Assembly: GCF_006345825.1 (NCBI RefSeq)
Contig: NZ_VCIX01000078.1
Location: forward strand, 58,882-122,881
Source of the DNA: Paenibacillus paridis
Lineage (GTDB): Bacteria > Bacillota > Bacilli > Paenibacillales > Paenibacillaceae
Direction: 5' to 3'
DNA: 64,000 nt
The position numbers and the translations under genes were made by a program. Shown piece after piece: positions 32,939-41,724 of the stretch (positions are counted from its first letter, which is position 1; each line of letters starts with the position of its first letter). The notes below the pieces were generated by a model that was not told the DNA's origin, did not search any database, and saw nothing but the letters and a program-made list of their open reading frames with translations.

Positions 32939-33823
32939 ATGGTTCAGGTGCTGACTGGAGATCGTTTTTTCAAACCTGATTTCCCTATTTTTCTCAATCG
33001 GGAGACCGAGTCGTTCAAGGTCAAATATCATACGCATGATTTTATTGAGATCTGCCTGGTCGAAGAAGGGAGGGGCTTTCAATTTATTGGGGATCAGACC
33101 ATTCCTGTTCAGAAAGGGGATATATTCCTGCTGCCGATCGGCACCTCTCACGTCTTCCGGCCTTCGTCTCCGCAATCGACCGAACCTCTGGTTATTTGCA
33201 ATTGTATTTTCCAGCTCGAAGCGATTCGGGACGTGAAGGACTGGATTCCATCACAATCCGAGCTTTACCGGGTTCTCTACTCCCCGCAGGAACTGAAGCA
33301 GGGCTGGTATTATTATCAGGACAAGCATAACCGTCTTTCCCAGATGTTCCAAATGGCATACCTGGAGTTTCACCAGCAATTTTCCGAGCACCGTACGATG
33401 CTCAAAACGATTTTGCTGCAAATTTTGATTTTGCTGCACCGCATGCAATCCGAGGTTACCAATGCGGGCAAGCTTCAAAGCACGAACCGCTACCGCGAGA
33501 AGGTGGAGGATATGATCCAATTCATCCATCATCATGCGCATGAGCAGCTCACTCTAAAGGACATGGCGAGCTCCAGCTCCATCAGTGTCAATCATTTGCA
33601 GCAGCTGTTCAAGCAAGCTACCGGACAAACCTTTAACCGTTATGTGCAGCATGTCCGCATTCAGAGAAGCTGCGTCATGCTGGAGACGACGGACCTTCCC
33701 GTCAACGAAATCGTTGGACGTGTCGGCTATACCGACCTGAAGTTTTTCCATGCCCTGTTCCGCAAGCTGACCGGGTGTACTCCTCTGCAGTATAGAACCA
33801 AAGCCCTTAAAATCGGCGAATAA
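32939..33823 (+). CDS. AraC family activator of the rhamnoside operon
   Basis: 294 residues from ATG at 32939 (AAGGGGAG, 7-nt spacing); an in-frame GTG at 32909 upstream lacks an SD. N-terminal cupin domain about 1-130 (V-K-Y-H-T-H-D-F-I-E-I, P-V-Q-K-G-D-I-F-L-L-P, then the R-P-S turn) binds the sugar inducer; double HTH about 190-290 (M-A-S-S-S-S-I-S-V-N-H-L and V-G-Y-T-D-L-K-F-F). RhaR/RhaS-like layout. Divergent from GH78 with 172 nt between starts, and so very likely its regulator. Confidence 0.88.
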   Translation: MVQVLTGDRFFKPDFPIFLNRETESFKVKYHTHDFIEICLVEEGRGFQFIGDQTIPVQKGDIFLLPIGTSHVFRPSSPQSTEPLVICNCIFQLEAIRDVKDWIPSQSELYRVLYSPQELKQGWYYYQDKHNRLSQMFQMAYLEFHQQFSEHRTMLKTILLQILILLHRMQSEVTNAGKLQSTNRYREKVEDMIQFIHHHAHEQLTLKDMASSSSISVNHLQQLFKQATGQTFNRYVQHVRIQRSCVMLETTDLPVNEIVGRVGYTDLKFFHALFRKLTGCTPLQYRTKALKIGE

Positions 33824-34001
33824 ATCAACGCCACCAAAGGATTCGTCCATCCTTGCAGCCTATTCTGAGAAATTAGGACCAGAGCCCAACGCCTCAGTTA
33901 CAGCATATATCTATTGTGATAAACTGGTTGTCGATATTATTTTTCCAAAATAAGCAATCCAACCCACATGGAATATTTGGTTTTGCTGGTAAGGAGGTAG
34001 G

Positions 34002-34487
34002 ATGAACATGAAAAAACGGATGATACGAGGCTTGGGTGTTGTGGTTCTTGCAGTCACGCTTCTCACACTCGCAGCATGCGGCTCATCGGGACCATCGCAA
34101 GCCGATTATGACAGCTTACAGGAACGCGTTGCCGGATTGGAGAAGCGGCTCACCGATAAGGAGCAGGAACTGGATGAGTTAAAGGCTACTCTTACAGCTA
34201 CTAATCAATCAGGCGGCAATAGCAACACTACTACAGTGCCAGACGACAATGGTCCCGCTGGCAAAGGCGATAGCGTGCTAATCACCTTTGAACAGTATAA
34301 AGAAATCGAAATCGGCATGACCTATAAAGAAGTAACCGAGATCATTGGCGGTGACGGCAAAGCGATCAGCGAAGCTGACGATATGGTCGTCTACTCCTAC
34401 TTTGGCTCGGGAGACACAGGCGCCAATGCCATATTGTCTTTCCATAAAGGCAAGCTAATGAATAAGGCTCAATCAGGGCTAAACTAA
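34002..34487 (+). CDS. Lipoprotein with coiled coil and BamE/SmpA-like (DUF3862) domain
   Basis: 161 residues. Lipobox L-A-A-C near residue 25 (signal M-K-K-R-M-I-R plus hydrophobic core), then a heptad coiled coil about 35-70 (L-Q-E-R-V-A-G-L-E-K-R-L), an Asn/Thr linker, and a C-terminal domain about 95-161 with F-E-Q-Y-K-E-I-E-I-G-M-T-Y-K-E-V and the Y-S-Y-F-G pattern. That fold is shared by BamE/OmlA and BLIP-like proteins. Anchored outside the membrane, function unknown. SD GGAGG 9 nt upstream; own terminator. Confidence 0.8.
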   Translation: MNMKKRMIRGLGVVVLAVTLLTLAACGSSGPSQADYDSLQERVAGLEKRLTDKEQELDELKATLTATNQSGGNSNTTTVPDDNGPAGKGDSVLITFEQYKEIEIGMTYKEVTEIIGGDGKAISEADDMVVYSYFGSGDTGANAILSFHKGKLMNKAQSGLN

Positions 34488-34533
34488 ACAAACATCGCCC
34501 AAGGTCCGAGGACCTTGGGCGATGTTTGTTTTT
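34486..34533. terminator. Strong intrinsic terminator
   Basis: A 21-bp perfect stem (AAACATCGCCCAAGGTCC and its complement) with a GAG loop, T run following; it begins at the stop codon of the lipoprotein gene. Confidence 0.95.
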
Positions 34534-34586
34534 CTATGCTTTTCAAGGCTGACGGCTTCTCATCCTTCTTCCCTCTATATTAGGAT

Positions 34587-35459
34587 TTACCGTTGAAGGT
34601 CCGCGAGTCGTTTTCTAATTTCGTTAACAAGCACATTTTTCTCCTCTTCGCCTATCCCATCCGCGGATAGCTTGCGTGCAGCAATAGGAGCAATCCAGGC
34701 ATCCACTTCCTCATAAGTAATACCCGCTAGTTTAGTATATTCATCCATAAACACGTCGATGATGGACTCTCGAATCGTATTAATATAGTCCACTGCTTCG
34801 TCTGGCAGATAAGCTGGTAGGACAGCATATCTAATCATAATGATATATTCCGCCAAATCTGCTTCTGGATTGCCCATAGTCGCATTCATCCAATCAATCA
34901 TGAGAGCATTGCCTTCTCTAATCATGATATTGCCTAGATTCGGATCGCCATGACATAATTGCTGCTTGCTCGGCAGGCTTTCCAACAGAGTAATGACATC
35001 TTCCTTCTCCTTGGAAGTTAAATAATTGACCCAGCCTATGGAGTTTTTGATCGTTTCTCTTTGCGACGGAACATTTAGATTGGATTTAGAATGGATTTCA
35101 CTTAACATTTGAGCGGTGATCCGAACATCATCATGTTTATCCTCAATATGCCCCTGTTCAGTAACGCCTTCTTCGGAAGACGTCCTGTGCAAGGCATGCT
35201 GCACAAAACGTTTCATCAACGTCTCCCCATAAATCCGTTCAAAAACAATGCCCGGGCGGCCATCGATTTCTACAAATTCAAATGGTTGCGGCACAGGCAA
35301 TCCTTGCTCCCAGGCCATACAATTGTGATCATACTCTCTTTTCATTGCGTCTATATCTGTATTCGCTCTTGCTAATTTGATGATTTTGCTAGCATTTTCC
35401 CACTCGAAAACTTCGGAGCAGCCGCCCTCACCAATTTTTTCACCGATCATTGCATTCAT
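34587..35459 (-). CDS. Aminoglycoside phosphotransferase (APH)-like kinase
   Basis: 290 residues. Protein-kinase-like fold: glycine loop I-G-E-G-G-C-S-E-V near residues 9-17, Lys28 region I-I-K-L, Brenner motif H-G-D-P-N-L-G-N near 168-175 and metal motif M-I-D-W near 186-189. The APH enzymes phosphorylate small molecules (antibiotics, choline, sugars) with ATP; substrate unknown, and a resistance role cannot be assumed. GGAGGGG lies 9 nt upstream of the ATG. The upstream region carries a promoter-like module also found before 37857. Confidence 0.88.
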   Translation of the reverse strand: MNAMIGEKIGEGGCSEVFEWENASKIIKLARANTDIDAMKREYDHNCMAWEQGLPVPQPFEFVEIDGRPGIVFERIYGETLMKRFVQHALHRTSSEEGVTEQGHIEDKHDDVRITAQMLSEIHSKSNLNVPSQRETIKNSIGWVNYLTSKEKEDVITLLESLPSKQQLCHGDPNLGNIMIREGNALMIDWMNATMGNPEADLAEYIIMIRYAVLPAYLPDEAVDYINTIRESIIDVFMDEYTKLAGITYEEVDAWIAPIAARKLSADGIGEEEKNVLVNEIRKRLADLQR

Positions 35460-35501
35460 GTAGAACCCCTCCTCATTCTGTAACTTATTCGCTCGATTAC
35501 C

Positions 35502-35546
35502 AAATTTTACAACAAGTATACACTAAGCGTTTCAATGCCGCCATAG
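35502..35546 (-). promoter_or_regulatory. Duplicated promoter-like module, copy 1
   Basis: Minus strand: CTATGGCGG (35546-35538), 17 nt of unrelated sequence, TATACTTGTTGTAAAATTT (35520-35502). The same two blocks with the same 17-nt gap lie 42 nt upstream of the gene starting at 37857; here the block is 43 nt upstream of the APH-like start. TATACT resembles a -10. Confidence 0.6.
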
Positions 35547-35602
35547 CATTATTAGTTAAATCACAGTCATTCGGAGCAAAAAATACATAAAGGAATGCAG
35601 CT

Positions 35603-36529
35603 TTAAAGCAAGTCTTCAATCGCCACCAGATACAAGCAATGGCCTTCACTAAACAACACGCGATTCTCTCGAAAGTCTTGCGTTAACGGGGCAAGCGGTT
35701 CTCCTTTTTCATTCAGAAAATGGATTTTATGCCCTGTCGACAATCTTTCTGGCTTTTCATTTTTCTTGAGAATAAAGTCTCCGCTTTTTCCGTAACCGCC
35801 GTCAAACAAAAAGTGATAACCATCCGTACAAAACCCAGAGGAGCCTGAAATCTCCGGATTCATAAAGGTAACCTTGGGCTGTTCGAGTCCGCCCGAAACG
35901 CAGCCTAGCAAAAAGTCCGTATAATAATAAAACCAGACCTCCTCTTCCTTTACCACATTTAACGCATAACAATCGGCAATATTCGACACTTGATCTTCAT
36001 ATCGTTTGTTGCCATTCTCATCCCAAGCCACAAGTCCTGGCGCGCCGATAGGTTCACCCCAGCCGTTGTTTCCGAATACGCCTTCGTCGAAATAGCTGGT
36101 CCAGATGGTGCCTTGTTCAGTTACCTGTACACTTTGAATCCCATCCCCAAGCAAAAATTCTCGAATGGTATTTCCTTTATAATCGCATACTTTAGCGTTC
36201 AGCTCATACTCGCCATCACCGTAGTAAGAGCAGCGCGCTCCCACTAATAGCAGATGCCGATGAAGCGGCTGGACATAGTGATATTTAAAATGCTGGTCCG
36301 CGATTACCACTTCCTCGATATCCTGATCATCAAAGTATAAAACCTTATAAGTAAATGTTTTCTTTAGATCCTTTGACTCCGACCTCCCACGTTTCTGGAC
36401 AGGGATCTGGTTAATTAGCAACACATACATGCAGCCATCCGAGCCTATTTGTGCCGAGACGATTTCAAAGCCCTCCGTATACGCAGAAATATCGGCCAAA
36501 GGCTGTAGAGTCACCGTTTGATTAAACAT
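35603..36529 (-). CDS. Hypothetical protein with WD/beta-propeller-like strands
   Basis: 308 residues when begun at ATG 36529, which has AAGGAGGAG at 6 nt; the frame is open 28 codons further upstream but without an SD. No signal peptide, no transmembrane helix. The chain is beta-rich and aromatic, with repeated strand-turn-Asp patterns (for example G-S-D-G-C-M-Y-V, L-L-V-G-A-R-C-S, Y-H-F-L-F-D-G-G-Y-G), suggestive of a propeller. I do not recognise the family. Cytoplasmic. Confidence 0.6.
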   Translation of the reverse strand: MFNQTVTLQPLADISAYTEGFEIVSAQIGSDGCMYVLLINQIPVQKRGRSESKDLKKTFTYKVLYFDDQDIEEVVIADQHFKYHYVQPLHRHLLLVGARCSYYGDGEYELNAKVCDYKGNTIREFLLGDGIQSVQVTEQGTIWTSYFDEGVFGNNGWGEPIGAPGLVAWDENGNKRYEDQVSNIADCYALNVVKEEEVWFYYYTDFLLGCVSGGLEQPKVTFMNPEISGSSGFCTDGYHFLFDGGYGKSGDFILKKNEKPERLSTGHKIHFLNEKGEPLAPLTQDFRENRVLFSEGHCLYLVAIEDLL

Positions 36530-36675
36530 GCCAACTCCTCCTTCATGACAGTTATAAAATGACCTTCTATACTGGTTAACTGTATTATGTGTGAGCGGAA
36601 CGCTCCTGAACATGGCGGAAGTATGGCAAGATATCGGCTTTAAAACAAATCATGCTGCGTTATCCCTAACTTCAT

Positions 36676-36727
36676 AAAAAATACAGAGCATGTGGGTCTA
36701 AGACTCACATAGCTCTGTATTTTTTGA
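36676..36727. terminator. Bidirectional intrinsic terminator
   Basis: AAATACAGAGC-a-TGTG pairs with CACA-ta-GCTCTGTATTT, T runs on both sides. It ends the 37857-36823 transcript. Confidence 0.9.
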
Positions 36728-36822
36728 TGTATGACGTATGGAGCTTCTCAGCTCTTATTCTTCATTCTGTAATTGGACTACTATATTTCGGCATAGAAAT
36801 GAGGCTTCAACTTTTCTGAATA

Positions 36823-37857
36823 TCACTGCCAAACTTTACCTCCATTATGTGTTACATACCAGTAAACCTTCTCATTCGATTTTACAACCATAAAACCTTC
36901 TTTACTAGAAATAAAACTAAAAGCCAAAATATGAGCGTTTTCTAAATTTAATGCTTCTGGGACACTTATAACCTCATTATTTTCTGGTGCAGCTGATACA
37001 ATATATAAGTTTACTCCATCCGTCGTTTGCCAAATATGATTTACATCAACACTATTGAAGTGTAAATTTTGGTCTTCTTTTGGAACAACAATTTTCCGAT
37101 TGTTAGATAGATCACTCCAATTGACTATTGGGAGAATACCTTCATTTTCATTATAAAAGGTTGGGGTTTGTGGTTCAGAGAACAAATCCGGCAGCGGTTT
37201 GTCAGTTACAACAAGTTTTTTCTTAGTCCACATCTCCCCGCCATTTGAAGTCGTATATAGGAGTGGTTCTCCAGGTAAGGTAGCAGTGATCAAACCATGA
37301 TCCTTAGAGGTGAAGACAGCTCCATTTTTATAGCCTTCCTCCATTTGGTCATCCACCTTCACTTCAATCCACCCCTTACCTCCATCCTCTGTAGCTAATA
37401 TTTCAATCCTGTTATTGTAGCCCTCACTTCGTACCTGCCCTGTTATCCAACCTGTGTTTTCATCTATAAAATAAACATAGTACATCCCGTCGCTTTTGGA
37501 ATGAATAGTTGTCTCTTCCCAAGTAACACCTCGGTTTGTTGTACGATAAATTTGCTTTTCTTCCCCGGTGGTGCTAACAATAAATGCTGTATCCTTATTT
37601 ATCGATGTGAATAGACCGTTTGTCGTTTCAGGAGTGACGTCCTTCCAACCTTCCGCTCCACCTTCCGTATTTAGAACCGCAAACTCTGGAACAGTGACCG
37701 TTGCCCAACCATTGCTTTGATCATACATTTTCAAATCATCAATGTTGTAAGGAATCTCCACTCCGCACACAGAGTTATCCCTCTTCATACTGGAACACCC
37801 AACGATAAACATAAACGTAATTAAAATAAGAATAGATTTGAATAAAATGCACTTCAT
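36823..37857 (-). CDS. YCF48-like beta-propeller lipoprotein
   Basis: 344 residues. Lipobox I-V-G-C (Cys21) after a hydrophobic signal. Repeated units of the BNR/YCF48 type follow: I-Y-R-T-T-N-R-G-V-T-W near 105, I-L-A-T-E-D-G-G-K-G-W near 150, L-L-Y-T-T-S-N-G-G-E-M-W near 200, Y-V-T-H-N-G-G-K-V-W at the C-terminus, each followed by F-x-D-x-x-x-G-W-type strands. A seven-bladed propeller on the outside of the membrane is expected; in bacteria such lipoproteins have no general function assigned. Confidence 0.82.
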   Translation of the reverse strand: MKCILFKSILILITFMFIVGCSSMKRDNSVCGVEIPYNIDDLKMYDQSNGWATVTVPEFAVLNTEGGAEGWKDVTPETTNGLFTSINKDTAFIVSTTGEEKQIYRTTNRGVTWEETTIHSKSDGMYYVYFIDENTGWITGQVRSEGYNNRIEILATEDGGKGWIEVKVDDQMEEGYKNGAVFTSKDHGLITATLPGEPLLYTTSNGGEMWTKKKLVVTDKPLPDLFSEPQTPTFYNENEGILPIVNWSDLSNNRKIVVPKEDQNLHFNSVDVNHIWQTTDGVNLYIVSAAPENNEVISVPEALNLENAHILAFSFISSKEGFMVVKSNEKVYWYVTHNGGKVWQ

Positions 37858-37898
37858 GACATCATCACCAGCACTTTAAATTGTTTTTTTAATTTACT

Positions 37899-37943
37899 AA
37901 ATTTTACAACAAGTATATCTCATGTGTATCCCAGCCGCCATAG
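37899..37943 (-). promoter_or_regulatory. Duplicated promoter-like module, copy 2
   Basis: CTATGGCGG, 17 nt, TATACTTGTTGTAAAATTT on the minus strand, as at 35502-35546; the 17-nt spacer is unrelated between copies. 42 nt upstream of the YCF48-like lipoprotein start. Confidence 0.6.
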
Positions 37944-37969
37944 CTTTCTTGCTTAATCCTGCAACAGCA

Positions 37970-38002
37970 AAGGCCGGCTCCCGTTCATTCGGGGCCGGCC
38001 TT
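37970..38002. terminator. GC-rich hairpin, probable terminator of the GH43 gene
   Basis: AAGGCCGGC-tCCCG pairs with CGGG-GCCGGCCTT around a 6-nt loop, 17 nt after the GH43 stop codon. The T tract is short on the minus strand. Confidence 0.75.
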
Positions 38003-38018
38003 CTTCTATTGTTCAGCT

Positions 38019-39833
38019 TTACGGAGTTGACGAAATGATAATGCGATTGACGTTGGCTCCTCCCAAACCGCCGTTTAATCGTATCACGTTATTAGCGCCG
38101 GGGTTCAAAGCAATTTGCCGGCTAACCTGGCCAGTAAACGTGCTCCAGCCACCTGTACCAGGCAAGGTAAGAGAATAGCCGTTCCCCGACTGATCGCCGC
38201 TGCTGTTCACTCTAAAAGTTGCTGCGGTGTCCGCGGAAGCGTACAGCACGGTAATCGTCACTTGGCCGCCAGCGCCGCCGTTGACACCAGTCAGCTCAAA
38301 GTAGGAGCCTGGGATATGCAGATTTTCAACCGTTCCGCCTGATCTCGTCGCGCCGCCGCCAACCGACACATTGCTTCCGTTCAGCGCATATTCCGTCACT
38401 GTACTCGTTGTTGGGACCAACGATACGCTGACGCCAGTGATATTGGCTCCGCCCATTCCGCCACCGAGCTTAATCACGTTATTCGTGCCTGCATTCAAAT
38501 CAATGAGACGATTGCTTCGGCCCGTGTTGTTGCCCCAACCTCCGGTGCCAGGCAAGGAAAGAAAATAACCGTCTCCAGCCGTATCCCCGCTAGCGTCGAC
38601 CTTAAAGGCCGTTCCGCTGTCGCCAGAAGCATAAAGCACGGTAAGCAGCGCCTTGCCTCCTGTACCTCCATTGATGCCATTTAACTGAATAAAGGAACCT
38701 TGGGTATGCATATTTTCAACCGTACCGCCTGAGCGGGTTGCCCCTCCTCCAATCGATACATTACTGGCATTCATCGCATATTCTGTTTTCTGGGTATATT
38801 GATCAAAGCTCTCATTAATTAGATCATAATATTTGATCTCTGTCGCAGGGGAAGGCGGTCCGACAGCCGGGACACCTCCAGTCGTTTGTACGACTTTTTG
38901 AATCGTCCCATCCGGATTGAAGTTTAGCTTATCCACACAGACCGAACGCAGTGTACCGTTGGAGGAGATTTCTCCATTATGGTAAAACATATACCAGTTG
39001 CCCTTGTATTCCACGATAGACCCATGCGACGTTTCGCTATTTTTGACTGGATCCAAAATGACGCCGCGATTTACCCACGGTCCAAGCGGGCTGCTGCTGG
39101 TTGCGTAACGCATCCGGTTCGCACCTGGGTTGTTGTCCGAATACATTAAGTAATACAGGCTTCCCCGCTTAAAGACCCAAGTGGCCTCATGGAAATCCTG
39201 CAGCTCGGTGAACTGCTTAATCGGGCCGTCTAATGACATCATGTCGCTATCCAGCTTGACACCATAGCTTGTACCTCCGCCTCCCGCATAAAGGTAATAA
39301 GTGCCATCGTCATCGCGAAATACGCTAGGATCGATTAAATTGCTGCCCGGAAGCCCCTCAATATAACCTTGGACGGTAAAATCAGCAGCCGGCTTATCGC
39401 TGGTTGCAACACCGATTTTCCAAGAATTGTTCCAGTTCGTATCGCTAGGATGAGGAAAATAGAAATAATAAGTTCCATCCTTGTATGCGGCGTCTGGAGC
39501 CCACATAAAACCGCCCTCCGGCCGACCCCACGGCACATCATCCGAGCTTAGAATTTCGCCTTCATCCACCCAGTCCACCATATTATCCGACGAGAACACA
39601 TGGTATTTATCCATTAAATCGCTGCCTCTAGAAGGAAAGATATCGTGTGATGCGTAAACATAGATCCGTCCGTCATTCCAAACATGGGCAGAAGGATCGG
39701 CAGTGAAAATGCTAGTGAAAATAGGATTACCAGACATGGCAGGTGTATCAGCAGCAGCAGAAGAGGAAGTGAAAAAGAAGACGGACAACAGCATGGTCCC
39801 TGACAGGAACAAACTTAATAGTTTTTTTCTCAT
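38019..39833 (-). CDS. Secreted GH43 glycosidase with two C-terminal carbohydrate-binding modules
   Basis: 604 residues from ATG 39833 (GGGGAGG, 8-nt spacing); an upstream in-frame ATG lacks a signal-compatible start. Signal peptide 1-28. Five-bladed propeller about 38-330 with the GH43 residues Asp46 (A-D-P-S, base), Asp168 (I-D-P-S, pKa modulator) and Glu216 (H-E-A-T, acid). Two tandem CBM6/35-like domains, about 350-475 and 485-604, are close repeats of each other (both begin Y-A-[LM]-N-[AG]-S-N-V-S and contain V-L-Y-A-S and G-G-W). Acts on arabinose- or xylose-containing plant polysaccharide outside the cell; precise specificity not readable. A cre-like site lies upstream. Confidence 0.9.
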   Translation of the reverse strand: MRKKLLSLFLSGTMLLSVFFFTSSSAAADTPAMSGNPIFTSIFTADPSAHVWNDGRIYVYASHDIFPSRGSDLMDKYHVFSSDNMVDWVDEGEILSSDDVPWGRPEGGFMWAPDAAYKDGTYYFYFPHPSDTNWNNSWKIGVATSDKPAADFTVQGYIEGLPGSNLIDPSVFRDDDGTYYLYAGGGGTSYGVKLDSDMMSLDGPIKQFTELQDFHEATWVFKRGSLYYLMYSDNNPGANRMRYATSSSPLGPWVNRGVILDPVKNSETSHGSIVEYKGNWYMFYHNGEISSNGTLRSVCVDKLNFNPDGTIQKVVQTTGGVPAVGPPSPATEIKYYDLINESFDQYTQKTEYAMNASNVSIGGGATRSGGTVENMHTQGSFIQLNGINGGTGGKALLTVLYASGDSGTAFKVDASGDTAGDGYFLSLPGTGGWGNNTGRSNRLIDLNAGTNNVIKLGGGMGGANITGVSVSLVPTTSTVTEYALNGSNVSVGGGATRSGGTVENLHIPGSYFELTGVNGGAGGQVTITVLYASADTAATFRVNSSGDQSGNGYSLTLPGTGGWSTFTGQVSRQIALNPGANNVIRLNGGLGGANVNRIIISSTP

Positions 39834-40005
39834 AAGTGTTACCTCCCCATTACATGAATTCGGGTTGCATCCCGGCATACCATTTCGCATTTATACCCTT
39901 AACGTGCGCAGCAACCAGACAGCTAAGATGATTTAATGATCACCCCTCTGCATTCAAAATGGAAAAAACTATAAAATTCATGATTCAGTAATAGCTTACA
40001 GTAAA

Positions 40006-40019
40006 TGTAACCGCTTATA
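40006..40019. promoter_or_regulatory. Candidate CcpA (cre) site upstream of the GH43 gene
   Basis: TGTAACCGCTTATA agrees with the cre consensus at 12 of 14 positions, 173 nt before the start codon. Confidence 0.35.
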
Positions 40020-40078
40020 TAGTGAGTCATTTTTAAACTTTCCCTGCCATTCTTAGCCTAATGACAAGCGATATCCAA

Positions 40079-40106
40079 TAAAAAAAAGCAGCCGCAATGG
40101 CTGCTC
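40079..40106 (-). terminator. Intrinsic terminator of the ABC-2 operon
   Basis: Minus strand: GCAGCCATTGCGGCTGC followed by eight T. Confidence 0.88.
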
Positions 40107-40109
40107 AGC

Positions 40110-40934
40110 TTAACTCCCCGTGCCCTGATATCGATTTAGTCCCGCGCTCCAAACCCGATAAGCGATGAAGAACAGGAGCAGGCCGATGATTGGTGTGGCG
40201 TAAGGCAGCCACGATGCGAACAGCGCTCCTCCTTCTTTGTCGAGAATCAGATGGGACGGATAAAAATTGACGAAACCGTAAGGAATGATAAAGGTCAATA
40301 TGACGCGCAAAAACTTGCTATAAATAGAAATGGGATAATCCGCAAAGCCTCGAATGCCAAAAATAACGATGTTCATCACGGATCGCGCACGAACAATCCA
40401 AAAGCACATGGAACCAGTGATGACGATAAACGAGGCTTGAACAAGCACCGCCCCTAGCAGCATAAACACAAAGCTCACTAGAGAGCCGAAGCCCGGATGA
40501 ATATCCAGACGGTTAAAGCAGAATGTCAGCATAATGACTGCGATCACGATATCACCCAGAAAGAAATGCCCGAAGCTGCGAATAATCATGTGGATGAAAG
40601 GATTAATTGGCTTGACGAGCAGGCTGTCGAAGGAGCCTTTATGGACATCTTCTTCGACAGCATCCATTTGAAAAAAGAAGAAGACTGCCGCCACTGCATA
40701 AGTTAACATATTAAGCGTATAAAGAAGCATGACCTCATACATATTCCAGCCATTAATCGTCTGAAACCGGCTCATTAACGCCCAAATGACCGTATAGCTG
40801 ACGATATGAGTGAGCGCAAAACCAACAAAATCCATATAAAAGCCAAAGCCGTGCTCGGTTTTGCTCTTGAAATAAATCGGAATAAAGCGCGCATAAAGCT
40901 TTAAGTATCTCATCTTAGCCTCCCTGAACGACAA
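40110..40934 (-). CDS. ABC-2 type permease (PF06182 family), second subunit
   Basis: 274 residues with six hydrophobic helices, no signal peptide. The conserved V-K-P-I-N-P pattern near residue 105 after a K-G-S-F-D-S-L turn is typical of the ABC-2_6 family found in actinomycetes and bacilli. Starts 20 nt inside the preceding permease gene, so translationally coupled. Forms a heterodimeric exporter with 40915-41724 and the ATPase; substrate unknown. Confidence 0.88.
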   Translation of the reverse strand: MSFREAKMRYLKLYARFIPIYFKSKTEHGFGFYMDFVGFALTHIVSYTVIWALMSRFQTINGWNMYEVMLLYTLNMLTYAVAAVFFFFQMDAVEEDVHKGSFDSLLVKPINPFIHMIIRSFGHFFLGDIVIAVIMLTFCFNRLDIHPGFGSLVSFVFMLLGAVLVQASFIVITGSMCFWIVRARSVMNIVIFGIRGFADYPISIYSKFLRVILTFIIPYGFVNFYPSHLILDKEGGALFASWLPYATPIIGLLLFFIAYRVWSAGLNRYQGTGS

Positions 40935-41724
40935 GCCGGGTAACGGCTCTCGACCACATCCATTTTTGCAATAGCAGAAAACCGGCCATCCAGGCTAACT
41001 GCTGAATAAAGATGGCAAGCAGCTCCTGCCAGCCTGTCACTTTTCCCAAGTAGACGGAGATCGGCTCGTAATAAATGAGGCGAAAGGGCAGAAAGTACGA
41101 GACCTTTACCAGCGAATCCGAGAAAAACCAAATTGGAATAAAAGCTCCGGAAAAAAGCCGGATTAGCCCGTTCAGTACGGTATTGACCTGCCAGACGAGA
41201 ATGTACCAGAAGGCGATTAACCCAATCGTATACGTAATCAGAAAGTTAAGAATCAAGCCATTGATGACAAGAATAAGGAAGGCCAAGCCGTTTGCCGGCG
41301 AGGGCAGCTGTACGTGGAAGAATAATAGGCTGACGATGATTAACGGAATTAATTCAAATAGCATGCGGTACAAGTTCGTGCCGAAAGCCTGACAGAAAAT
41401 GACGGATCGGAAGCTCATAGGTTTAATGAGATCCATTGCAATCTCACCCGAGGACACCTTTGAGCTCACTCTGAAGATAACGTCATTCGTAGCGAATACC
41501 GAAATAACCGAGCTGATCACGACATACGTAATCATTTCTTGAATGGTAACCGCGCCCGCCTTCGAGGCTAATTGGCCCGAATCGCCAAACAAAGCGTACC
41601 AGATGTAAACTTGCACGAATATTCTAAACAGTTGTCCGAACAGGAAGAGCAGCACCTCGGCCCGGAAAGCAAGCAGCGATCGGAATGCGTTCAGTGTCAT
41701 CTCCCGATAAAGCGCGACTCTCAT
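40915..41724 (-). CDS. ABC-2 type permease (PF06182 family), first subunit
   Basis: 269 residues, six helices; contains S-G-E-I-A-M-D-L-I-K-P-M-S near residue 97, the counterpart of the motif in the next subunit. Begins 4 nt inside the ATPase gene (ATGA-type overlap). Pairs with 40110-40934. Confidence 0.88.
   Translation of the reverse strand: MRVALYREMTLNAFRSLLAFRAEVLLFLFGQLFRIFVQVYIWYALFGDSGQLASKAGAVTIQEMITYVVISSVISVFATNDVIFRVSSKVSSGEIAMDLIKPMSFRSVIFCQAFGTNLYRMLFELIPLIIVSLLFFHVQLPSPANGLAFLILVINGLILNFLITYTIGLIAFWYILVWQVNTVLNGLIRLFSGAFIPIWFFSDSLVKVSYFLPFRLIYYEPISVYLGKVTGWQELLAIFIQQLAWMAGFLLLQKWMWSRAVTRLVVQGG

Noticed and set aside
34587..35459. Antibiotic resistance gene (aminoglycoside kinase)
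   Set aside because: Only the general kinase motifs are present; no known aminoglycoside enzyme signature, so a resistance role is not claimed.
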